Source of the DNA: Thermohalobaculum sp965263335
GTDB lineage: Bacteria > Pseudomonadota > Alphaproteobacteria > Rhodobacterales > Rhodobacteraceae
Assembly: GCA_965263335.1 (NCBI GenBank)
Contig: CBDHHE010000001.1
Coordinates: 248,001-312,000, forward strand
Direction: 5' to 3'
DNA: 64,000 nt
Shown: in pieces, positions 42,185-49,052 of the stretch
Numbering within the stretch: the first letter of the stretch is position 1
Layout of the letters: every line of letters starts with the position of its first letter
Notes under the pieces: generated by a model
Seen by the model: only the letters and a program-made list of their open reading frames with translations
Told to the model about the DNA's origin: nothing
Databases searched by the model: none
Position numbers and translations under genes: made by a program

Positions 42185-42825
42185 CGCTCTCGCTTTCGGG
42201 GGTCGATGTCGAAATTCAGAAGGCGCCGATCCTGCGCGGTCTCAGCTTTGAGATCGCCGGAGGCGCGCTGGTCAGTCTGGTCGGGCGCAACGGTGCGGGC
42301 AAGACCACGACGCTGCGCACGATCATGGGCATGATCCAGCCAACCAACGGTGTGGTGCGTTTCGACGATGAGGACATCACGGCGATGCCCGCTCATCGCC
42401 GCCCCGCGCTCGGTATCGGATACATGCCCGAAGACCGGCGGCTGGTGCCGCAACTCACCGTCGAAGAGAACATGCTGCTGCCAGCCTGGGCCAATGACAC
42501 GATCGACACGTCAGCGCACCTTGGCTTCGTCTACGAACTGATGCCGGAACTGACCCAGATGAAGGACCGCAAGGCGCTGTTGCTCTCTGGTGGGCAGCAG
42601 AAGATGGTCGCGCTCGGCCGAGCGCTGATGGCCGGCTCTCGCCTCCTGCTTCTGGACGAGCCGTTCGAAGGCATCGCACCCGCACTGGCGCAGCGGCTCT
42701 CCGAAGTCATCGCATCGCTGCGGGGTGAACACCGATCAATACTGATCGCTCAGTCCGAACTCAGCCATGTGATGTCTCTGAGCGACCGCGAATATCTGAT
42801 CGAGCGAGGGAGTATCGCAGTTTAG
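42181..42825 (+). CDS. Liv-type ABC transporter ATPase (LivF-like)
   Basis: A 214-residue ATPase, slightly shorter than usual LivF (about 230). Walker A is GRNGAGKTTTLRTIMG, the Q-loop region GIGYMPEDRRLVPQLTVEEN, signature LLLSGGQQKMVALGRAL, and Walker B LLLLDEPFEGIAP. It ends soon after the H-loop region, in which LIAQSELSHVMSL occupies the switch position and the usual His appears as Ser/Glu (SELSHVM). It is the last gene of the operon. A short AT-richer stretch separates it from the IS3-family element. Confidence 0.88.
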   Translation: MTLSLSGVDVEIQKAPILRGLSFEIAGGALVSLVGRNGAGKTTTLRTIMGMIQPTNGVVRFDDEDITAMPAHRRPALGIGYMPEDRRLVPQLTVEENMLLPAWANDTIDTSAHLGFVYELMPELTQMKDRKALLLSGGQQKMVALGRALMAGSRLLLLDEPFEGIAPALAQRLSEVIASLRGEHRSILIAQSELSHVMSLSDREYLIERGSIAV

Positions 42826-42918
42826 CGAACACCATACATCGGCTGTCGAGTTTGGATGCACATATGATAGGCAGACCATCCGCCTGAGCAGCCTCGTCTG
42901 AGTGGTCCGACCTGATTG

Positions 42919-43773
42919 TTATTGCATAACCGGCACCTGGTCCATCAGGACCAGAGTTTCGGGAGCCGGTGGGCGATAGCCCAGCGCACTGTGCGGTCTC
43001 TTGGTGTTGTAGTGCCTCCTCCATTCTTCGATGACGATCTGTGCTTCTCGCAGACTGTAGAAAATCTCGCCGTTCAGCAGCTCGTCGCGCATCCTGCCGT
43101 TGAAGCTTTCGCAGTACCCATTCTCCCACGGACTGCCTGGCTCGATGAACGCGGTTTTTGCGCCGACAGCGCTGATCCACTTACGGACGGCCTCGGCGAC
43201 AAACTCCGGCCCGTTGTCCGACCTGATGAACCGAGGCACGCCGCGCAGGATGAACAGATCCGACAGCGCGTCGATCACCTCGATCGAGTTCAGCTTTCTC
43301 TTCACCCGGATTGCCAGGCATTCGCGCGTAAACTCATCCAGTATGTTCAACGTCCTGAACGCCTTGCCATCGTCCGTTCGACAGTGGACGAAGTCGTACG
43401 ACCAGACGTGGTTCCGGTACTCCGGTCGCAGCCGAATGCAAGAACCGTCCGCCAACCACAGGCGTCCCTTCTTTGGTTGCTTCATTGGTACTTTCAGCCC
43501 CTCTCGTCGCCAGAGCCGTTCGACGCGGCCGTCACTCACAGACCACCCGGCATCCCGCAGCAACGCTGCGATCCTCCGATAGCCATACCGACCGTATTGT
43601 CGGGTCAGTTCGATCATGTCCGCGACCAACCTGTCTTCATCAGCACGGCCATGCGGCACGCGTCGTTGTGTGGAACGGTGCTGACCAAGAACACGGCAAG
43701 CTCGGCGCTCCGAGACATTCAGTTCTCTACGGACACGGTCGATACAGGCCCGACGGCGAGCGGGGCTCAGAAG
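42919..43773 (-). CDS. IS3-family transposase OrfB (catalytic part)
   Basis: About 284 residues in the -1 frame relative to OrfA. It has the HTH_21-like start (LLSPARRRACIDRVRREL), then the rve integrase core with the DDE triad: Asp in HVWSYDFVHCRT, Asp in RFIRSDNGPEFVAE and Glu in PWENGYCESFNGRMRDELLN. It ends with the family tail YNTKRPHSALGYRPPAP. All catalytic residues are present, so the element could still move. Expressed as the OrfAB fusion from 44045 through a slippery site at 43773-43779. Confidence 0.88.
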   Translation of the reverse strand, partial: LLSPARRRACIDRVRRELNVSERRACRVLGQHRSTQRRVPHGRADEDRLVADMIELTRQYGRYGYRRIAALLRDAGWSVSDGRVERLWRREGLKVPMKQPKKGRLWLADGSCIRLRPEYRNHVWSYDFVHCRTDDGKAFRTLNILDEFTRECLAIRVKRKLNSIEVIDALSDLFILRGVPRFIRSDNGPEFVAEAVRKWISAVGAKTAFIEPGSPWENGYCESFNGRMRDELLNGEIFYSLREAQIVIEEWRRHYNTKRPHSALGYRPPAPETLVLMDQVPVMQ

Positions 43774-44045
43774 TTTCCCCTTGCTGCCTCGGTCAGGATG
43801 AGTTTGTCGAGGGTGAGATCGGAAACTGCACGTCGAAGCCGCTCGTTCTCTTTCTGAAGGCGCTTCAACTCCTTGAGCTGCTCTGCACCCATACCGCCGT
43901 ACTTCTTCCGCCAACGGTAGTAGGTCTGCTCGGTCACACCGATCTGCCGGATCGCATCCGCTCTCGGCATCCCTTGGCCGACAAGAACCTCAACTTGCCG
44001 AAGCTTGCTGACGATCTCTTCCGGCTTGGCTCGCTTGTTCGCCAT
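43767..44045 (-). CDS. IS3-family OrfA (DNA-binding part)
   Basis: A 92-residue protein. The helix-turn-helix of the transposase_8 type is at about 8-50 (EEIVSKLRQVEVLVGQGMPR, then VTEQTYYRWRKKYGG). A leucine zipper follows (KELKRLQKENERLRRAVSDL) that mediates dimerisation. Its last codons contain GGGAAAC (43779 down to 43773) in the phase G GGA AAC. This is a standard -1 slippery heptamer leading into OrfB as ...GKLLSP. Confidence 0.88.
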   Translation of the reverse strand: MANKRAKPEEIVSKLRQVEVLVGQGMPRADAIRQIGVTEQTYYRWRKKYGGMGAEQLKELKRLQKENERLRRAVSDLTLDKLILTEAARGNF

Positions 44046-44102
44046 CTCTGATCCTCCGTTTTCCTATCAATAACGGTGGACCAACTCTTCTGGGGAGGTT
44101 CA

Positions 44103-44492
44103 CTCTCGCCAGCCGATCGCCTGACAAGATCCGTTCCGCTTGCGATCCGCAAGCGCGGACAGGAGACACGACTTGTGCTTGGGGATGTCCGGACCCGGAA
44201 GCCTGAACCCGACCTGGTCAGACTCATCGCCAACTCAACAACCTGGATGGCGCGCCTACTGTCGGGCGAAGTCGCATCGGTCCGGGCGCTCGCGCGCGAT
44301 CTCGGTCAGGACCATCGCGCCGTCGCAAGGACGTTGCGGCTGGCGTTCTTGGCACCGGACATTCGCAAGGCGATCCTCGACGGTTTGCAGCCAACCGGGA
44401 TGACGCCGTCGACCCTCCTGCGCCTGGATGCCCTGCCACTCGGCTGGCCAGGAGCAGCGCAGCTTGCTGGGAGTCACCCACGCACCACCTGA
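44103..44492 (+). pseudogene. C-terminal relic of a large serine recombinase
   Basis: The frame running from inside the IS end reads LGDVRTRKPEPDLVRLIA, then LLSGEVASVRALARDLGQDH, RTLRLAFLAPDIRKAILDG and GMTPSTLLRLDALPLGWP. This is the typical C-terminal end of large 'recombinase' proteins with the LAFLAPDI signature. The catalytic and zinc regions are missing, because the IS3 element took their place. At about 44450 the frame slips: the expected EQRSLLGV continues in another frame. It is dead on both counts. Lying about 200 bases from tRNA-Val, it marks an old integration site. Confidence 0.75.
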
Positions 44493-44688
44493 CCGTCGCG
44501 CATTGCGTATCCTGCGATGCGGTGGGGTCACGGGAAATGCCGAACAGAGAAGTCGTAGCGGAGAACCGTCCGAACGCGGGTCTTTGACCCCGCGAATGGC
44601 CAAGCCAGGCAGAACCGGTTAGCCTAACCCACTGATATCACGTTACTATCCTAGGCGCCCGGAGAGAGGCTAGAAACCGGTGACTGCG

Positions 44689-44764
44689 TGGTGGGCGGTA
44701 CTGGATTCGAACCAGTGACCCCAGCGATGTGAACACTGTGCTCTACCAACTGAGCTAACCGCCC
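44689..44764 (-). tRNA. tRNA-Val (anticodon CAC)
   Basis: A 76-base cloverleaf on the minus strand with encoded CCA. Acceptor stem GGGCGGT/ACCGCCC, D arm GCTC...GAGC. The anticodon stem CAGTG/CGCTG encloses the loop TTCACAT, so the anticodon is CAC (reads GTG). The T arm includes GGTTCGAATCC. The recombinase relic and IS3 element lie on its 3' side, consistent with past integration there. Confidence 0.97.
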
Positions 44765-44848
44765 GGCGCAGCTGGTATAGTGTGCGCTGTCCGATGGGGT
44801 CAAGCGCCGTTACTGCAAGCAGGGATGGATCCGCACGAAGCCAAGAGA

Positions 44849-45517
44849 TCAATGTGACTCGACGATGCGGAGCAAATCTTCGAAGCGATCGATGATGTGA
44901 TCGGGCGCGAGCTCGCTCAGCGGCTCCGCAGCGTAGCCGAAGCTCACCAATACACATGGCAGTCCCGCATTGCGCGCCGCGTCCAGATCGGTGCGCGTGT
45001 CACCTATCATGATCGACCGCTCCGGCGCGGCGCCGATGCGACGGACCGTCTCCAGAACGTGCTCTGGGTCGGGCTTGCGAACGGGTAAGGTGTCAGCGCC
45101 CAAGATGGCGCCGAAGCGCTGCTTCACACCAAGCCGTTCGAGCAGCATCAACGCCAGGTTCTCTGGCTTGTTGGTGCACACTCCCAACCGCCAGCCATCG
45201 CCCGCGAGCTGATCCAGGCACGACAGCACGCCCTCGTAGAGATAGGTCTTGTCGGCGATACGTGGTTCATAGGCAGCCAGTAGCGCGGGGTAGAGCCGAT
45301 TTGTCAGCTCGATCTCATCCGGGGCATCCATGGCGCGGCCTGCAATCTCGAGTGAACGGCGGATCATGGCGCGCCCGCCGCGCCCCGCGAAGCGGCGTTC
45401 GGCAACAGGATCGAGCAGCGGTAGCCCTGCGGGAGCCAGGATGGCGTTCGCAGAAGCAAGCAGATCGTCTGCCGTGTCCGCGAGCGTGCCGTCCAGATCG
45501 AAGATTGCGCCCCGCAT
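44849..45517 (-). CDS. gph: HAD-family phosphatase, phosphoglycolate phosphatase-like
   Basis: A 222-residue haloacid dehalogenase-type phosphatase. Motif I DLDGTLADT is at the start. Motif II sits in GVCTNKPENLA (Thr), motif III Lys in RKPDPEHVLETV, and motif IV in MIGDTRTDLDAARNAG. The cap is of the alpha-helical C1 type. These features match Gph, which removes phosphate from 2-phosphoglycolate after DNA repair or oxygenase activity. The start ATG at 45515-45517 directly precedes motif I (MRGAIFDLDGT). Other small-molecule HAD phosphatases cannot be excluded. Confidence 0.88.
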   Translation of the reverse strand: MRGAIFDLDGTLADTADDLLASANAILAPAGLPLLDPVAERRFAGRGGRAMIRRSLEIAGRAMDAPDEIELTNRLYPALLAAYEPRIADKTYLYEGVLSCLDQLAGDGWRLGVCTNKPENLALMLLERLGVKQRFGAILGADTLPVRKPDPEHVLETVRRIGAAPERSIMIGDTRTDLDAARNAGLPCVLVSFGYAAEPLSELAPDHIIDRFEDLLRIVESH

Positions 45518-45789
45518 TGTTTGCCTCTCATCATGCCACGAAGGAGGCAGGTGCGCCCCTAGCGCGGTGCCTTCTAGCAGCGTTTCTGTGTCTGCTTCAA
45601 CGCTTTCGGTAACATGATGCCTCGTGCTGCTGGGACTTGTTGGTCCCACTTCTGCAAGCTATGCCGTGCCATGCGGCGATCGCCGTTTGACTCCATCGAG
45701 GTTGATGAATTGGCGACACAATGCGATCGAAGTGACTGGCATCCCTGTGCAGCCGATGCTTCAACACAGTGCGGGGAGGTGGATTGCTG

Positions 45790-46902
45790 GTGTTGAGCCG
45801 GTTCGCCATGAATCTCCCGGATTTCAAGACAGCGTTCTCTTGGGCGTTGTCGGTCCTGATTGCAGCTCTTGGAGGCTGGATCGCCACGCAAGTCGGGACC
45901 CCGTTGCCGTGGCTTTTGGGTGCGATGGTGGCAATCGCTGCTTCTCTCGCACTAGGGGTTCGCGTTCTCGGGCAATCGCTGTCTTTTCCTCAAGCGCCCC
46001 GGCTCGCTTTCATCACCATCATCGGCGTGGCGATCGGTGGTTCGGCCGAGCCTGGCATGTGGCATAAGGTGGCCGAATGGTGGACGAGCCTCCTGGCGGT
46101 GGCAGTCTTTGTGTTGCTGGCCCAAACCATGAACTACCAGGTTTTCCGAAGGATTGCCCGGTATGATCGGCCAACCGCATTTTACTGTGCTACGCCGGGC
46201 GGGTTGATCGAGTCTGTCCAGCTTGGCGAGGAAGCCGGTGGCAATCCTGCACTTTTGACCGTTCAGCACTTCTCGCGCATTGCGATCACGGTGACATTGG
46301 TGCCGTTGATCTACTGGGCGGTGCGAGGAGAGGCAGTGGGCAGCGCAGCCGGTGTGAGCATGGACCAAACCGGAGGCGCAATCACGCCTGCGGAAGTGGT
46401 TCTACTGCTGGCTTGCGCCATTCTGGGTGGTTGGGGAGGGCGGCGTATTGGCTTCCCCGCGGCCATCATAACTGGTCCGATCATCCTTTCCGCAGTGGTG
46501 CACGGCGCGGGACTTACACAAGCACAGCCACCCGACTGGTTGATCGCAGTAGCTCAGGTTGTCATCGGGCTCGGTCTCGCGATGCGCTTCAAGGGGCTGT
46601 CGCCAAAACTGTTGGTTTCTGGCATCGGACTTGGAGCGCTTACGGTCAGCGGCATGCTCGCGCTTGGCGGCACATTGGCTTGGTTGCTCTCGCTGACAGG
46701 TGCGCACTCGGCTGAGGTGCTGTTCATGTGCTTTGCTCCCGGCGGCGTGGTCGAGATGGGGCTGATTGCCCTTTCGCTCGGTGTGAGCCCGGTTTTCGTG
46801 ACCCTTCATCACATTCTGCGCATCGGGTTCACAGTGATGGCGGTGCCGTTCGCAGGCCGCTGGATTCTTGGACCGAACCCGCAGACAAAACCCGACAACT
46901 GA
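45790..46902 (+). CDS. AbrB family membrane protein
   Basis: About 370 residues with ten or so helices in two repeated halves (duplicated AbrB domains). It has PWLLGAMVAI early, ATPGGLIESVQLGEEAGGNP (first half) and FAPGGVVEMGLIALSLGVSPVF (second half). The latter two are the paired (A/C)(T/F)APGG hallmark of this family. It is often annotated 'ammonia monooxygenase'; that name is historical and has no functional support. The start is uncertain: GGGGAGG at 45774-45780 suits a GTG at 45790 or TTG at 45784, while the first ATG is 45808. It is probably a regulator-type transporter of unknown substrate. Confidence 0.85.
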   Translation: MLSRFAMNLPDFKTAFSWALSVLIAALGGWIATQVGTPLPWLLGAMVAIAASLALGVRVLGQSLSFPQAPRLAFITIIGVAIGGSAEPGMWHKVAEWWTSLLAVAVFVLLAQTMNYQVFRRIARYDRPTAFYCATPGGLIESVQLGEEAGGNPALLTVQHFSRIAITVTLVPLIYWAVRGEAVGSAAGVSMDQTGGAITPAEVVLLLACAILGGWGGRRIGFPAAIITGPIILSAVVHGAGLTQAQPPDWLIAVAQVVIGLGLAMRFKGLSPKLLVSGIGLGALTVSGMLALGGTLAWLLSLTGAHSAEVLFMCFAPGGVVEMGLIALSLGVSPVFVTLHHILRIGFTVMAVPFAGRWILGPNPQTKPDN

Positions 46903-46904
46903 AG

Positions 46905-47828
46905 CTAGTCCCTGCGCACCGCCTGGCGGCCAAAGTTGGGGGCGTCCGTGTCCTGTCCTGCCTCGAGTATCGAACGTCTTATCGCGCGGGTCCGGGTAAA
47001 ATAATCGAACAAGAACTCGCTGTCTCCGGTCCGGATCGCACGTTGCAATGCCATGAGCTCTTCGACGAACCTGCCCAGGACGTCGATCGTTGCTTCACGG
47101 TTGTTCAGAAATACATCGCGCCACATGGTCGGGTCAGACGCCGCGATCCGGGTGAAGTCTCGAAAGCCGGCGGCGGAGTATTGTACGACCTCGGTGTTCG
47201 TGACGCGTCGCATGTCATCCGCGACGCCGCACATCGTATACGCGATCGCATGCGGCACGTGGCTGGTGACTGCCAGAACCAAGTCGTGATGTTCCGGCGT
47301 CATTTCGGTGGTGTTCGCGCCGAGCGCCTGCCAGAATTTTGAGAGCCGATCCACAGGCGCGCGATCTTGACCTTCGATGGGCGTCAGAATGCACCACCGG
47401 TTGTCGAACAGCTCAGCAAATCCCGAATCAGGCCCCGATTGCTCGGTGCCGGCAAGCGGATGGGCCGGTACGAAGCTCACCGATCCCGGAAGATGTGGAA
47501 GAACCGCATCGATCACTTGGCGCTTCACCGAGCCGACATCCGAGAGGATCGCTCCCTGCTTCAGGTGCGGTCCGATCGCTTGCGCCACCGATCCGCAAGC
47601 GCCGACAGGGGTGCAAAGAACCACCAGATCGGCGTCGATCACCGCATCTTCAGAAGTCTCGGTCACACGATCGCAGAACCCGAGTTCGAGAGCGCGTGAG
47701 CGTGTTGCGGCTGTTCGCGCATGTCCGACGATTTCGCCGGCGAGGCCGCCTCTCTTGGCAGACCAGGCAATTGACGAGCCTTCATGTCCCAGGCCGATCA
47801 GCGCGATTCTTTCAAATTTCGCGGTCAT
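46905..47828 (-). CDS. tyrA: Prephenate/arogenate dehydrogenase
   Basis: A 307-residue enzyme of tyrosine biosynthesis that oxidatively decarboxylates prephenate or arogenate. The N-terminal Rossmann motif is IALIGLGHEGSSIAW (about 7-21). Conserved VVLCTPVGA, SDVGSVKRQV and the substrate-site FVPAHPLAGTEQSGPDSG are present. The catalytic His is in this FVPAHPLAG segment. The C-terminal helical part has ASDPTMWRDVFLNN. Its ATG overlaps the hisC stop by four bases. Which substrate is preferred cannot be read from the sequence. Confidence 0.92.
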   Translation of the reverse strand: MTAKFERIALIGLGHEGSSIAWSAKRGGLAGEIVGHARTAATRSRALELGFCDRVTETSEDAVIDADLVVLCTPVGACGSVAQAIGPHLKQGAILSDVGSVKRQVIDAVLPHLPGSVSFVPAHPLAGTEQSGPDSGFAELFDNRWCILTPIEGQDRAPVDRLSKFWQALGANTTEMTPEHHDLVLAVTSHVPHAIAYTMCGVADDMRRVTNTEVVQYSAAGFRDFTRIAASDPTMWRDVFLNNREATIDVLGRFVEELMALQRAIRTGDSEFLFDYFTRTRAIRRSILEAGQDTDAPNFGRQAVRRD

Positions 47829-48922
47829 GGACGGCCAGTCCCTGCAAACCCGCGCACGACTTCGGCCACAAGCCGGCATGCCGTTTCGTCTCCAATGCTC
47901 ACCCGCAGATGGCCGGGCAGGCCATAGGGGTCGACACGACGGCCGATCAAACCACGTGATTTCAGCGCTTGGTCAAGGCCCTCGACGCGATCGCCCGCGT
48001 TGATCAACACAAAGTTCCCCTTGCTGCGGGTGACACCCAGGCCAGCCTCCGTGATTTGCCCGGTCAGCCAGTCGCGCCAGACTTCGTTGGTGATACGGCA
48101 GTGCTCGACCCAGTCCTGATCACGCACGGCCGCCGTTCCAGCCGCGAGTGCAGGCGCAGTCACATTGAACGGTCCCCGCACGCGGTTCAGCACATCGATC
48201 ACGTGATCCGGCGCGTAGCACCAGCCAAGCCGTAGGGCGCCGAGTCCGTAGATCTTCGAGAACGTCCGCGTCATCACGATATTGTCGCGCTGGCGTACAA
48301 GCTCGAGCGCACCGTCGTCGTCCGTGTCTCGCAGGTACTCGGCATAGGCGGCGTCCACGACGAGGAGCGCTTCGGGCGGCAGAGCATCAGCGAGCCGGGC
48401 CAGCGCCAACCCGTCAATGAGGGTGCCGGTGGGGTTGTTTGGGTTTGCCACGAAGACGAGCCGGGTGCGCGGGCTCATGGCCTGGATCAGCGCGTTGACA
48501 TCGGTGGTCAGCTCACGTTCGGGGGCAGTGACAGGAGTGGCACCCGCCGCCAATGCCGAGAGCCTGTACATCAGGAACCCGTGCTCCGAGAACAGCACCT
48601 CGTCGCCGGGTCCTGCGTAAGCCTTGCAGAGCAGGGCGATCAGCTCATCAGAGCCCGCGCCGCAGACAACCCGATCAGGCTCGACCCCGTGGACATCCGC
48701 AATAGCGTTGATAAGCGGGGCGTGGCTCTCCGGATAGACGCCGAGTGCATCCGCAACCGCGCGATAGGCCTCGATCGCTTGCTGGCTCGGGCCAAACGGG
48801 TTCTCGTTGGCGCTGAGCTTGATAGTACGGTTCGCGCCTTCGATCGTGCTCGAGCCACCGACATATGGCGCTATCTCGAGCACGCCCGGGCGGGGGCGGA
48901 TGGTGGCGTGCGCTTGTGTCAT
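47825..48922 (-). CDS. hisC: Histidinol-phosphate / aromatic aminotransferase HisC
   Basis: A 365-residue PLP enzyme of fold type I. LSANENPFGPS near residue 36 marks the substrate site. VFVANPNNPTGT, VVDAAYAEYL and the PLP-lysine segment MTRTFSKIYGLGALRLGWC follow. HisC transfers an amino group to imidazole-acetol phosphate in histidine synthesis and often also acts on phenylpyruvate-type acids. Here it is coupled (ATGA) to tyrA. That pairing suggests a role in the aromatic amino acid branch, common in alphaproteobacteria. The gene is complete with a normal length. Confidence 0.92.
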   Translation of the reverse strand: MTQAHATIRPRPGVLEIAPYVGGSSTIEGANRTIKLSANENPFGPSQQAIEAYRAVADALGVYPESHAPLINAIADVHGVEPDRVVCGAGSDELIALLCKAYAGPGDEVLFSEHGFLMYRLSALAAGATPVTAPERELTTDVNALIQAMSPRTRLVFVANPNNPTGTLIDGLALARLADALPPEALLVVDAAYAEYLRDTDDDGALELVRQRDNIVMTRTFSKIYGLGALRLGWCYAPDHVIDVLNRVRGPFNVTAPALAAGTAAVRDQDWVEHCRITNEVWRDWLTGQITEAGLGVTRSKGNFVLINAGDRVEGLDQALKSRGLIGRRVDPYGLPGHLRVSIGDETACRLVAEVVRGFAGTGRP

Positions 48923-49052
48923 GGACGTCCCGTTTCTCTTTGGCGCTCCGATCTAGCGGCTTGCAGGGCGATTGACCAGAGGGTGGAGATCTGTCTTCGG
49001 GGCCCGAGTGTTGTGATCCTGTTTGCATTGGTGCCGACCAGGGGTGGTGGAG

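Larger units (their letters stand above)
42885..44102 (-). mobile_element. IS3-family insertion sequence (IS407-like, about 1.2 kb)
   Basis: It contains orfA and orfB in the overlapping -1 arrangement of IS3 elements. The transcription-start end is at 44102 (TGAACCTCCCCAGAAGAGT on the minus strand). The other end begins TGAGCAGCC at 42885 and shares the TGA, GAGT and GGTCC blocks, so the left boundary is the less certain one. No short target duplication is seen (CGCC left, CTCT right). The right end interrupts a large serine recombinase gene. Confidence 0.82.
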
